Assembly: GCA_041393535.1 (NCBI GenBank)
Contig: JAWKJY010000002.1
Location: 62,001 to 126,000 of the forward strand
Length of the DNA: 64,000 bases
Direction of reading: 5' to 3'
Source: JAWKJY01 sp041393535
GTDB lineage: Bacteria; Actinomycetota; Thermoleophilia; Gaiellales; Gaiellaceae
In this document: positions 36,507 to 45,377 of the stretch, one piece after another
How the letters are laid out: each line of letters starts with the position of its first letter
Position numbering within the stretch: position 1 is the stretch's first letter
Notes under the pieces: model-generated
What the model was told of the DNA's origin: nothing
The model's database searches: none
The model's input: the letters and a program-made list of their open reading frames with translations, nothing else
Made by a program: the position numbers and the translations under genes

Positions 36507-36548
36507 GTGGGTCGTCATCGTAGCGGATCCCCCGTCACGGGCGCACCC

Positions 36549-36577
36549 TTGACGTCGTCCGGCGGACGGGCTACCGT
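36549..36577 (+). promoter_or_regulatory. lexA promoter (TTGACG - 17 - TACCGT)
   Basis: TTGACG (36549-36554) and TACCGT (36572-36577) are separated by 17 bases, a classic sigma-70-type promoter just upstream of the SOS box. Transcription would start within the operator. Confidence 0.7.
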
Positions 36578-36583
36578 GCAGTA

Positions 36584-36597
36584 CGAACAGACGTTCG
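36584..36597 (+). promoter_or_regulatory. SOS box (LexA operator)
   Basis: CGAACAGACGTTCG is a perfect CGAAC-N4-GTTCG palindrome, the Gram-positive LexA operator, placed at the likely transcription start of lexA. This predicts autorepression and induction by RecA-triggered LexA cleavage. Confidence 0.93.
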
Positions 36598-36610
36598 ATA
36601 CGGAGGTCCG

Positions 36611-37237
36611 ATGGAGACCGAGCGGCAGCGCCAGATCTACGAGTTCATCGTCGCGTACGCCCGCAAGCACGGGTACCCGCCGACGGTCCGGGAGATCGGC
36701 GCGGAGGTCGGCCTCGCGTCCCCGTCGACCGTCCACGCGCACCTCGCGAAGCTCGAGCGGGCCGGCCACATCCGCCGCGACCCGACCAAGCCGCGCGCGC
36801 TCGAGCTCGTGCACCGCGAGCCCGAGGACGCACCGCCACCCGTGGTCGAGCTGCCACGCCTCCCGCTCGTCGGCCAGATCGCGGCGGGCGGCCCGCTGCT
36901 CGCGGAGGAGAACGTCGAGGACTACCTCGCCGTGCCGGAGCCGCTCTCGCGCGGCGGGGACGAGTTCCTGCTTCGCGTGCGCGGCGACTCGATGCGCGAC
37001 GCGGGGATCCTGGACGGGGACTTCATCGTCGTCCACCGTCAGCAGAGCGCGACCGACGGGGAGATCGTGGCCGCGCTCGTCGGGGACGACGAGGGGGCTG
37101 CCGAGGCCACGGTGAAGCGGTTCTTCCGCGACGGGTCGCGCATCCGCCTGCAGGCGGAGAACCCGGACTACGCGCCGCTCTACCCGGAGCACGTGCAGGT
37201 GCTGGGCAAGGTGATCGGGGTCTTCCGGCGGCTATGA
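36611..37237 (+). CDS. lexA: LexA repressor
   Basis: This 208-residue SOS repressor has a winged-helix DNA-binding domain at 1-65 (GYPPTVREIGAEVGLASPST). The self-cleavage site is Ala92-Gly93 in QIAAGGPLL, with catalytic Ser127 (RVRGDSMRDAG) and Lys169 (ATVKRFF). On DNA damage, RecA filaments stimulate cleavage and derepress repair genes. An SOS box at 36584 shows autoregulation. A zinc-ribbon gene starts inside its stop codon. Confidence 0.97.
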   Translation: METERQRQIYEFIVAYARKHGYPPTVREIGAEVGLASPSTVHAHLAKLERAGHIRRDPTKPRALELVHREPEDAPPPVVELPRLPLVGQIAAGGPLLAEENVEDYLAVPEPLSRGGDEFLLRVRGDSMRDAGILDGDFIVVHRQQSATDGEIVAALVGDDEGAAEATVKRFFRDGSRIRLQAENPDYAPLYPEHVQVLGKVIGVFRRL

Positions 37238-37437
37238 CGACGATGGTGGCCTCGCTCACCCTCGAGCATGCGCTCGAGGCCCTGCTCCGCGGGGAGAGCG
37301 ACGCCTGCCTGGCGTGTGGTGGGCACGTCGAGCCGCTGCCCGACGGCAACCTCGCGTGCACGGCATGCGGGTCGACGCTCGAGGTCGGCTCCGACTGGCG
37401 CACGGACGGGGAGAGCGACCAGCTCCAGCTCGTCTGA
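37234..37437 (+). CDS. Small zinc-ribbon protein, translationally coupled to lexA
   Basis: The 67-residue protein carries two CxxC knuckles, CLACGG and CTACGS, about 16 residues apart, forming a single zinc ribbon flanked by an N-terminal helix (LTLEHALEALLRG). Its ATG overlaps the lexA stop (ATGA), so it should be produced with LexA and induced by DNA damage. No function is known to me. It might bind nucleic acid or a protein partner. Confidence 0.7.
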   Translation: MTTMVASLTLEHALEALLRGESDACLACGGHVEPLPDGNLACTACGSTLEVGSDWRTDGESDQLQLV

Positions 37438-37866
37438 CCCCGGGGACGCCGTTCCCGCGACCGGAGCTCGTCCACCTTTGGGCGGATCGGACGGCGCCGG
37501 CCCGCAGTAGCGGACGTGGCCACGAGCGGCCGGCCGTCGGGTGGCATGAGGCCGTCGGCCCAGGGGCGGCGGGTCACGCGTGCGGGAGCGCCCGGCGGCG
37601 AGGCCGACGCCACGCGGCGCCCCTCGGCCGGCGCTGCGCCGGGCGGGGCCGGACTCCAGCGATCGCACGAGATCGCCGCACGCCCTCGCGAGGAGCCGCT
37701 GCCGGCGCGGCCGCGCTGGCACCCGCCCCTGTCCGGCGCGCCGGCCGTGCGGCAGCGAGCCGCTTCCCCGCGCCGGCATTCGTTCCGATCTGGAACTATT
37801 CCGCATGCGAACGAATCGCCCCTTTCCGACCGCCGCGCCCGGCCGCCGTCTCGTCGGAGCGACGAG
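37438..37866. other. 429-base intergenic region with operator-like palindromes near its 3' end
   Basis: I see no gene in the first 340 bases. The last 90 bases hold nested inverted repeats (described separately) before the exporter start. Confidence 0.5.
37778..37816. promoter_or_regulatory. Nested palindromic operator upstream of the exporter
   Basis: ATTCGTTC (37778-37785) and GAACGAAT (37809-37816) form an outer perfect inverted repeat. Inside it are GTTCC-GATCT-GGAAC (37782-37795) and GGAA-CTA-TTCC (37792-37802). The stretch is clearly more AT-rich than its surroundings, 51 bases before the exporter start. This is a likely site for the MarR-type or TetR-type regulator of the pump. Confidence 0.6.
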
Positions 37867-39312
37867 GTGAGCGCGACGGCCGTCCCGCGCGCGCAGCGCG
37901 GCACGCTGGCCGCGCTCGTCGCGGCCGGCATCGCGTACGCCCTCCAGCAGACGCTCGTCATCCCCGCGCTGCCCGTGCTCCAGCGCGACTTCGACACGAC
38001 CACGACGTGGATCACGTGGCTGTTCACCGGCTTCCTGCTCGTGTCCGCCGTGGCGACGCCCGTGCTCGGGCGCCTGGGCGACCAGTTCGGCAAGGAGCGG
38101 CTCCTGCTGATCAGCCTCGGCGTCTTCCTGGTCGGCTGCGTCGCGTCGATCTTCGCGTGGAACGTCTGGTCGCTGATCGTCTTCCGCTCGATCCAGGGCG
38201 TGGGCGGCGCGGTCTTCCCGCTCGCGTTCGCGATCATCAAGGACGAGTTCCCGGCGGAGCGAGTCGGCTCCGCGATGGGCCTCGTGTCGTCCGTGTTCGC
38301 GGTCGGCGGCGGTCTTGGGCTCGTCCTGTCCGGCCTGATCGTCGACAACGCGTCCTGGCGGCTGCTCTTCGTCGTCGGCGCCGTCGCCGTCGCCGTCGCC
38401 GCGCTGCTCGTCTGGCGCTTCGTCCCCGAGTCGCCGATCCGCACGCCGTCCCGCGTCGACGTCCCGGGCGTGCTGCTCCTGTCCGGCGGGCTGATCGCCC
38501 TGCTGCTCGCGCTCACCGAGGCGGAGAGCTGGGGCTGGGGGTCCGGGCAGACGGTCGGGCTGCTCGCGCTCGCCGCGGTGCTCCTCGTCGCCTGGGTGGC
38601 GTTCGAGCGCCGGGCGGCGCAGCCGATGGTCGACGTCCGGATGCTCGCGAACCGCACGGTGCTCTTCACGAACCTGACCGCGATCGCCGCCGGCTACGCG
38701 ATGCTCGGCGCCTTCGTCCTGCTCCCGAACTTCGTCCAGATGCCGGGCGACCTGCCGGGCGAGGTGGCGCGCCTCGTCGACTACGGCTTCGACGCCAGCT
38801 CGACGAAGGCCGGTCTCTTCCTCCTCCCGGGCGCGCTCGCGGGCTTCCTCTCCGGGCCGCTCGCGGGCGTGCTCGGTCGTCGGTACAGCGCCCGCGTGCC
38901 CCTCGTGCTCGGCATGACGATGGCGACGGCCGGCCTCGTCGTCCTCGCGCTCGCGCACGACGAGCCGTGGCAGATCGTCGTCGGGATGCTCGTCCTCGGC
39001 ATGGGCATCCCGGCCGCGTTCGCGGCGATGGCGAAGCTGATCGTCGACGCGGTGAAGCCCAGCGAGACCGGCGTCGCAAGCGGCATGAACACGGTCATGC
39101 GGACGCTCGGCGGCGTGGTCGGCGGCCAGGTCGGCGCCGCGATCCTGTCCGCCGACACCATCGCGCAGACGGGCGTCCCCGCGGAGTCCGCCTTCGCGAC
39201 CGCCTTCTGGGTGTCCGCCGCCATGGGCCTGCTCGCCGTCGTGCTCGCGGTCTTCGTCGGCCCGCGCCGGCGCCGCGCCGGCGCCGTCCAGCCCGCCGTC
39301 GAGGCCGCATGA
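37867..39312 (+). CDS. MFS drug exporter, DHA2 (14-helix) type
   Basis: The 481-residue transporter has about fourteen membrane spans. Loop motif A is GRLGDQFGKERLL, and antiporter motif C is present as AVGGGLGLVLSGLIVD near residue 145. The N-terminus contains LQQTLVIPALPVLQRDF and WLFTGFLL, as in EmrB/QacA proteins that expel hydrophobic drugs in exchange for protons. The GTG at 37867 is preceded by GACGAG. A MarR-like gene overlaps its stop (ATGA), and palindromes lie upstream, so it is probably a regulated efflux pump. Confidence 0.85.
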   Translation: MSATAVPRAQRGTLAALVAAGIAYALQQTLVIPALPVLQRDFDTTTTWITWLFTGFLLVSAVATPVLGRLGDQFGKERLLLISLGVFLVGCVASIFAWNVWSLIVFRSIQGVGGAVFPLAFAIIKDEFPAERVGSAMGLVSSVFAVGGGLGLVLSGLIVDNASWRLLFVVGAVAVAVAALLVWRFVPESPIRTPSRVDVPGVLLLSGGLIALLLALTEAESWGWGSGQTVGLLALAAVLLVAWVAFERRAAQPMVDVRMLANRTVLFTNLTAIAAGYAMLGAFVLLPNFVQMPGDLPGEVARLVDYGFDASSTKAGLFLLPGALAGFLSGPLAGVLGRRYSARVPLVLGMTMATAGLVVLALAHDEPWQIVVGMLVLGMGIPAAFAAMAKLIVDAVKPSETGVASGMNTVMRTLGGVVGGQVGAAILSADTIAQTGVPAESAFATAFWVSAAMGLLAVVLAVFVGPRRRRAGAVQPAVEAA

Positions 39313-39721
39313 CCGACGCGGCCGCCCACGCGATCGCCGCGCAGCTCGAGCGCGTCGTCACCGGGCCTGATCCGCAGGCTGGGCTCGCCTCGCGCCTTCC
39401 CGGGAGCGCGCTGACCCTGGCCAGGCGGCTCAGCGCTCGCGCGCACGTGGCCGACCGAGGGCGGCTGCGCCTCCAGGCCGCTCGCCCGCGCGCTCGGCAC
39501 GGCGCGGGCGACCCGCGACCGGACGGTCGACGAACCGTCGCGCAGCGCGGTCACCCGCGAGGTGGATCCCGACGACCGGCGCCGCGGTGGATCACCGCGG
39601 CGGCGCGGGACCGGCGCCTGCTCGCGCAGCGCCGGCACCTGTCGCCGACCTGCTCGCAGGCCGGGATCGAGCGAAGCCGACCGAAGACGGCGCGGCGGCC
39701 CAGTCGACCAGCTGCGCGTGA
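39309..39721 (+). pseudogene. MarR-family regulator, several frameshifts
   Basis: The ATG overlaps the exporter stop. Pieces in different frames read AAHAIAAQLERVVTG, SALTLARRLSA, then VTREVDPDDRR (the winged-helix wing motif DxDxR of MarR), then ITAAARDRRLLAQRRHL and a C-terminal helix ADLLAGRDRAKPTED. Together they match a MarR repressor of about 140 residues. The middle of the HTH cannot be read cleanly and several bases seem missing. Location and coupling suggest it controls the pump through the palindromes at 37.8 kb. Confidence 0.5.
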
Positions 39722-39790
39722 TCGCCGACCATCTCGCCGACAGGCCGGGCCGTGGGTTGCCCGAGCGCCCGGCAACAGTCACACGCCCGC

Positions 39791-41061
39791 CTAGCTCGAT
39801 CGGAGGCGGCCGAGTCGGCCCCCGCGTGCGCCGCGTCGCGCGGGCCTGGCCAGCCGCCGCTCCGCCGCGGCGCGTGTCGGGGCAGATCCCGCTCGCGCGC
39901 AGCCCGGCCACGATCTCGTCGTCCATGGCCGACCTCGCGCAGGATCGCCACCGCGTCCTCGTTGAACGACCGCGGCGGGAACTGCACCGCGGGCCTCGAG
40001 ACCGAGAGCTTGATCGGAATGCCGGTCGAGGCGTACTCGCCGTCGCGTACCACCATCTCGCGGTGCGCCACGTGGTCGCTGCCGAGCACCTGTGCGACGT
40101 CGAGGACGGCGCCGGCCGGGACGCCGCGGCGCATGAGCGTCTCCACGGTCTCGGCGCCATTCGAGTCGGCGAAGCGACTCGAGCTCGGCGCACCAGCTCG
40201 TCGCGGTGCTCGAGCCGCAGCGTTCATCGCGGAACCGCGAGGTCGTCCGCGAGCGCCAGCGCGCCCATCGGCTCACCCACATCGTCCAGAACTGCCGGTC
40301 GTTGCCGACGGCGAGGAAGACGGGCACCGTCCCGTCGCGAAGCTGTCGTAGGGCGAGATGTTCGGGTGCGCGTTCCCGACCCGGGTCGGCACCTTGCCCG
40401 ACCATCGAGGTAGTTGGCAGCGTGCGGGTGGAGCAGGCTGGCGGCCGTGTCGGTAGAAGGGTCGTCGATCTTGCCTCTTCGTCCGGTCGCGGTGGTGGGC
40501 GCGAGCAGGATCCCGATCGGCGTTCAGCCCGCTGCCGAGGTCGACGAGCGGCGTCCCCATGCGCATCGGGCCGCTCTCGGGCGAGCCGTTGATGCTCATC
40601 AGGCCGGCCATCGCCTGCACGGCCGCGTCGTAGCCGGGCAGGGCCCCGAGGGGGCCGTCGGGGCCGAAGCCCGTCAGGTGGCAGTAGATCAGCCGCGGGA
40701 AGCGCGGCCGCAGGACGTCCTCGTACCCGATGCCCCACTTCTCGAGCGACCCCGACTTGAAGTTGTGGACGAGCACGTCCGCGGTCTCGAGCAGGCGGAG
40801 CAGGACATCCCGTCCCTCCTCGCGGCCGAGGTCCAGGGCGAGCAGGCGCTTGCCGCGGTTGATCCCGACGAAGTACGAGGCCGTGCCGTCGCGGAACGGC
40901 GGGCCCCAGTCGCGCACCTCGTCCCCGGCGGGCGGCTCGATCTTGATCACCTCGGCGCCGTGGTCGGCGAGGATCTGCGTCGCGTACGGCCCGCCGAGCA
41001 CGCGCGTCAGGTCGAGGACGCGGATGCTCGCGAGCGCGCCGGTCGGGGTCGTGCCTGCCAT
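39791..41061 (-). pseudogene. CaiB/BaiF (class III) CoA-transferase, several frameshifts
   Basis: The first 190 residues are intact: IRVLDLTRVLGGPYATQILADHGAEVIKIE, VLVHNFKSGSLEKWG and LIYCHLTGFGPDGP, given here as separate short blocks. The catalytic Asp region appears as MGTPLVDLGSG. After about 40510 the frame changes repeatedly. Recognisable later pieces are PVFLAVGNDRQFW, GVPAGAVLDVAQVLGSDHVAHR and VQFPPRSFNEDAVAILREVG, finishing near DDEIVAGLRASGIC. It heads away from the class I CoA-transferase genes but shares their direction, so the three form one operon. The end coordinate is approximate. Confidence 0.6.
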
Positions 41062-41086
41062 CGGGCCCTCCTCGGTGATCGGTCGT

Positions 41087-41824
41087 TCAGGCGGCCGCGA
41101 GCTGGGCCGCGAAGACGGGGTAGGTCTCGGCGAGCTCGTCGATCACGCGGTCGGCGAGCAGGGCGCGGTCGGCGGCCGTGAGGAGCGGCGACGTGACGGG
41201 CGGTGCCGGCTCGTCGAACTCGAAGCCGGTGGCCTCGCGGACGCCCTCGACGGTCTCGCCCTCGTGCACGCTCTCGAGCGAGAAGCGCCCGCGCTCGCGC
41301 TCGAACGCGAAGACGCAGCGGCCCGTGACGAGCGCGACCGGCCCGCCGCGGCGGTAGATCTCCGGCGGGCTCGTGCCCGGGGCGCTGATCACGTCGACGC
41401 GCAGCGGCGTCGTGCGCGGCGTGTGCTCCTCCCGGAACAGGATCACGCGCGGGACGACGAAGGCGAGGTACGCCGAGCCGAAGGAGCCGGGGAAGCGCTG
41501 GCGCAGCTCGTCCGGGTACGAGCCCGTGCCGATCAGGTTGACGTTCCCCTGCCCGTCGATCTGCCCGCCCGAGAGGAAGAACGCGTCGATCCGGCCCTGC
41601 GCGGCGCAGTCGAACAGCTCACGGCCGCCGTCGGTGAAGCTGGTGTGGCGGCGGCTGCCGAGCATGAGGACGCGCGCGCCCCACTTCGCGCCGGCGAGGA
41701 GCGCGGCGGTCGCCGGGAGCGGCGAGGACGCCCCGACCGCGATCGTCCCGCATCCCTCGAGCCGGCGCAGGATCGCCGCGATCATCGCCTCGCGGCGCGC
41801 CGCCGCCTGCGGGTCGTCGCTCAC
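41087..41824 (-). CDS. CoA-transferase subunit B (glutaconate CoA-transferase-like, class I)
   Basis: The 245-residue beta-type subunit has GTIAVGASSPLPATAALLAGAKWG, then FLSGGQIDGQGNVNLIGTG and a C-terminal TSPLLTAADRALL region. Family I beta subunits normally carry a catalytic Glu in an SENG-type motif. Here the matching position reads SSPLP, as in GctB-like subunits lacking that motif, so activity needs checking. The GTG at 41824 overlaps the stop of subunit A (GTGA). Likely role: activation of a mono- or dicarboxylic acid. Confidence 0.75.
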   Translation of the reverse strand: MSDDPQAAARREAMIAAILRRLEGCGTIAVGASSPLPATAALLAGAKWGARVLMLGSRRHTSFTDGGRELFDCAAQGRIDAFFLSGGQIDGQGNVNLIGTGSYPDELRQRFPGSFGSAYLAFVVPRVILFREEHTPRTTPLRVDVISAPGTSPPEIYRRGGPVALVTGRCVFAFERERGRFSLESVHEGETVEGVREATGFEFDEPAPPVTSPLLTAADRALLADRVIDELAETYPVFAAQLAAA

Positions 41825-42640
41825 GCGGCGCGGGCCCTGCCGGCGAGGAAGCCGTCGAGCCACTCGCGGAAGCCGGCCTCCGAGCGCGCCGCCGTCGCGT
41901 AGCGCGCGAGCTCCGCGTCGTCCGCGTCGTAGAGGTCACTTGGCAGCCGAGCGGCCAGGCGCCTCGCTCCGCGACGGCGAGGCCGGAGACGTACAGGGAC
42001 AGGGCGTGCCGGCGGCCGAGGCCTCGGTCGCCAGCAGCGACTCGTCGACGACCTCCTCGACCGTGACGAGCGTCCGCGCCGAGGCGTGCGCCATCGTCAC
42101 GAGCTCGCGTCGGCGGCCGACCCAGACGTTCCCGTCGCGGTCTGCGCGCGGCGCGTGGAAGACCGCCACGTCCGGCCGGATCGCGGGCAGGAGGACGATC
42201 GGGTCGACGTCGTCCGCGAACGGGTTCTGGGTCAGTTGCCAGTCGTGGCGGTGCGTCAGGACGTCGCTGCCGATCAGGCCGCGCAGCGGCAGGTAGGGCA
42301 CGCCCTTCTCGGACGCCTGGAGCGCCGCGTGCACGGCCGGGCAGGTCGTGTCGCGCATCCGGATCGTCCGCTCCCTGATCGCCGCCGTGAAGCGCGGCGC
42401 GAGGCCCGCCTCGCCCAGCGTGACGGCGGCGGCCTCGAGCTCGGCGACCGCGCCGGCGCCGATCAGCACGTCGGCCTGGAGCCCGGAGGTCGGTACGGCG
42501 AGGAGGCGCAGCGCGCCGACCCCGGCCGCGAGCAGGGCGCGCGTCGCCGCCATCGAGACCCCGGAGTAGTCGGGCGGGATCGCGACCAGCTCGCCCGGCC
42601 CGATCGTCGCGACGAGCTCGTCCACCGACGCGTGCAGCAT
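41821..42640 (-). CDS. CoA-transferase subunit A (class I), two frameshifts near the 3' end
   Basis: About 273 residues of an alpha-type subunit. The first 210 are intact: the start ELVATIGPGELVAIPPDYSG, LIGSDVLTHRHDWQL and HAPRADRDGNVWVGRRRELVTMAHAS. Near 42015 the frame slips to LSLYVSGLAVAERGAWPLGCQ and again near 41935, finishing LDGFLAGRARAA. The repaired end overlaps the start of subunit B as GTGA, the usual coupling of the two subunits, which supports the repair. Confidence 0.7.
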
Positions 42641-42698
42641 GGCCCGGCGATTCTACCCAGGGCCCAGCGGAGCCCCGGGCGCGCCGGGCGGCCGGGAC

Positions 42699-42704
42699 TA
42701 CACT
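42699..42704 (+). promoter_or_regulatory. rnpB -10 element (TACACT)
   Basis: TACACT ends 6 nt before the first base of the P1 helix of RNase P RNA, fixing the -10-to-start spacing used elsewhere in this window. Confidence 0.65.
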
Positions 42705-42710
42705 GGAGCC

Positions 42711-43024
<314 letters not shown>

Positions 43025-43029
43025 TACGG

Positions 43030-43055
43030 AAAAAGCCCTGGAAACGGGGCTTTTT
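43030..43055 (+). terminator. Intrinsic terminator of rnpB
   Basis: AAAAAGCCC and GGGCTTTTT form a 9-bp stem around TGGAAACG, ending in a five-T run, directly after rnpB. Confidence 0.9.
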
Positions 43056-43351
43056 CTATGGGCGACGACTTGCCGGCGACTCGTCATGGTCGCCGCGGGC
43101 GGGGCCAGCGGCGGTCTCAGCGAACCGCACGGAGCCGCGCGCCCGGCGTGACCTCGCGGGTCGTGCCGGCTCGAGCGCCTCCGCGCCCGGAACCTACCAC
43201 GGCGACCCGCATCCCGCCCCCCTGCCGCCCCGCGTCGCGAGGCGGCCGAGACCCGGCCCGCGGGACGCCCCGACCGCTCGCCCGGCAGCGGCCCTGACGC
43301 CCGCTCGCATCGATGATGCATCTGTGTGCACCTGGCCATCGAGCGGTTGGA
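43056..43351. other. 296-base region between rnpB and the XRE gene, no gene seen
   Basis: Nothing codes convincingly. Near the XRE stop a motif TGATGCATCTGTG (43311) resembles TGATGCACTTATG (44103) at the other end of the gene. Confidence 0.45.
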
Positions 43352-44065
43352 CTAGCGGGCGCATCGCCTCGTTGGCGTCGAGCGCTGCAGCTCGCTGAGG
43401 CGGCGGAGCTCTCGCAATGTCGGCTGGTCGGTCGCCTGGCCGCCTGCGGCGAGGATCCGGGCGAGGTCGGCGAGGGACGCGACGAGCGGGCGCAGTCCGT
43501 TGCCGATCGGCTCCCGGGTCGCTGCCCGGCGCAGATCGTCGTAGCCGCCGCGCGTCCCCGGCGGGTCGGCCACGACCACGATCTCGCCCTGCGAGCGCTC
43601 GACCCCTGCGAGCGCCGCTTCCAGCCGCTCCTCGTTGCCCCCGCGCCGTGCGGGCACGATCGCGAGCCGTTCGGCGGGGCCGCTGGCGCCATGGAGGACG
43701 CAGGCGAGCGCGCCGACCAGCACGTAGCGCACCTGGTGGCGCTCGAGCAGCCCGATCAGCGCGAACGGGTCGAACGCGGTCTCGCCCGAGCGCGCGCGGA
43801 GCATCGCCGCGAGGCGACGCTCCGGCGTCGCTGCGAGGCTCGCGACGAGGCGTGGGTCCGGCCCGGGCTCGTGCGGGATCAGCTCGAGCGGCAAGTCGAA
43901 GCCGCAGGCGCGGACGATCTCGACCAGGGTCTCGAGGCTGGGCGCGACGGTGCCCTGCTCCCAGCGGGCGATCACCGAGCGGTCGCGGCCGCTTCGGGCG
44001 GCGAGCTCGTGCTGGCTCAGGCCGGCACGCAGCCGCGCCTCGCGGATCACCTCGGCCGCTCGCAC
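43352..44065 (-). CDS. XRE-family HTH fused to a degenerate nucleotidyltransferase-like domain
   Basis: Residues 5-58 form a helix-turn-helix (REARLRAGLSQHELAARSGR, then ARWEQGTVAPSLETL). From about 95 the protein resembles a minimal nucleotidyltransferase: FALIGLLERHQVRYVLVGALACVLHG, then a position where active members have a DxD-type motif. Here it reads PAERLAIVPARRGG, so the catalytic Asp pair is missing. The final part (DDLRRAATREP) keeps family-like spacing. It may be an antitoxin-like or repressor-only relative of AbiE/MNT systems. The GTG start at 44065 is divergent from a tyrosine recombinase. Confidence 0.65.
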   Translation of the reverse strand: MRAAEVIREARLRAGLSQHELAARSGRDRSVIARWEQGTVAPSLETLVEIVRACGFDLPLELIPHEPGPDPRLVASLAATPERRLAAMLRARSGETAFDPFALIGLLERHQVRYVLVGALACVLHGASGPAERLAIVPARRGGNEERLEAALAGVERSQGEIVVVADPPGTRGGYDDLRRAATREPIGNGLRPLVASLADLARILAAGGQATDQPTLRELRRLSELQRSTPTRRCAR

Positions 44066-44123
44066 CGCGCGAGCCTACCGTCGATGGGTTGAAATAGCCT
44101 ATTGATGCACTTATGCTTCATTG

Positions 44124-45291
44124 ATGGCGTCTCCGGAGCAGCTGTCCTTCCTTGGCGACCCACCCGTGAGCAAGCGCGCGGCCCGGCAGGTCGTCCCGAC
44201 CGAAGGGCCGCCCAACGCCTCGGAGCCTCCGCCAGCCGACGTGCTCCTGCTCGCCCGGCTCGCCCAGGCGCTGCTGCAGGCGCGGGCCGTCGCCGACGAG
44301 CGCCCACCGCTCGTCGTGCTCGCGCCACTCTTCCAGCCGGCAGAGCACCGCACGGCCGAGCCGTCGTCATCCGCAGCGGCCCTCTCGCTTCGCACGGCGC
44401 GCGACGACTGGCTGCGTCGCCTCCAGACGTCCTGCCGGAGCGAGAGCAGCTACGTGGGCTATCGGGTCGCGATCGACGATCTCCTCGCCTGGGCCGCAGA
44501 GCACGGCCGTGACGTCTTCGAGGAGCAGGCGATCGTCGACCACCTCGCCGATTACCGGGCAGCCCGGGCGCCGGCGCCCGCGACCTACTACCGCCGCTTC
44601 CTGCTCCTGCGGCGGTTCCTCCGCTGGGTGGCCCGCCGCGCCGGCGTCCCCGACCCGTTCGCGGAGCTCGAGGCGCCGCCGAAGCCGCGGCAGGAGCGCG
44701 ACTGGCTGACGCGCGAGGAGTTCGCACGTCTCCTCGCCGCGGCTGCGAGGCCGGAGCGGAACCTCCCCGGCCTCGCCGAACGCGACGTGCTCGCACTGCG
44801 GCTGCTCGTCACGACGGGCCTGCGCCGTTCCGAGCTCTGCGCGCTCACCTGGCGCGACGTCGACCTCGACAATCGGCCGACGCTCCTCGTCCGCCAGGGC
44901 AAGGGCGGCAAGCCGCGCCGTCAGCCGCTGCCGCCAGCCCTCGCGGCCGAGCTGCGCGCGCTGCGGGCCGACCGCGGTGCGAGCGCCGGCGACCCGGTCG
45001 TCTGCGGCCTCGCCGGCGGGCGCCTGCAGCCGGCGATCCTCGCCGAGATCGTCAGGCGCGCAGCCCGCCGCGCCGGCCTCGAGAAGCGCGTCACCGCCCA
45101 CACGCTCCGGCACACCGCTGCGACGTGGCTGCGCCAGGAGCTCGGCGACGCCGCCTCGTCGCGGGTACCGCAGGGCACGCAGACCTCTCGACCGTCGCGC
45201 TATGCACACGTGGAGCGCGAGGGCTCGTCAGGCGGCGGGTCGGCTCCGAGCAGCTCGCCAGCGAGCGCCCGCCCGTGGCGTCATAGAGTGA
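44124..45291 (+). CDS. Tyrosine recombinase/integrase (frameshifts near the 3' end)
   Basis: The first 90 residues are an unusual leader, followed by a SAM-like core-binding domain (about 90-185) and a catalytic domain. Catalytic residues are Arg234 (TGLRRSELCAL), the lysine in RQGKGGKPR, and HTLRHTAATWL. The last box is broken: two slips (near 45152 and 45203) hide AGHADLSTVA before the nucleophile Tyr of RYAHVE. Adding one and two bases restores it. A third slip probably sets the end at 45291; read without repair the frame runs to 45350. It may have mobilised the island that follows. Confidence 0.75.
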
Positions 45292-45377
45292 CCGGCTCGC
45301 CGCAGCGCGCAGGCGATCCGGCGGAACCGACGTCGGTCAGGAGGACCTGACGAGGCGTCGACCGCGGTTCATCGGCG

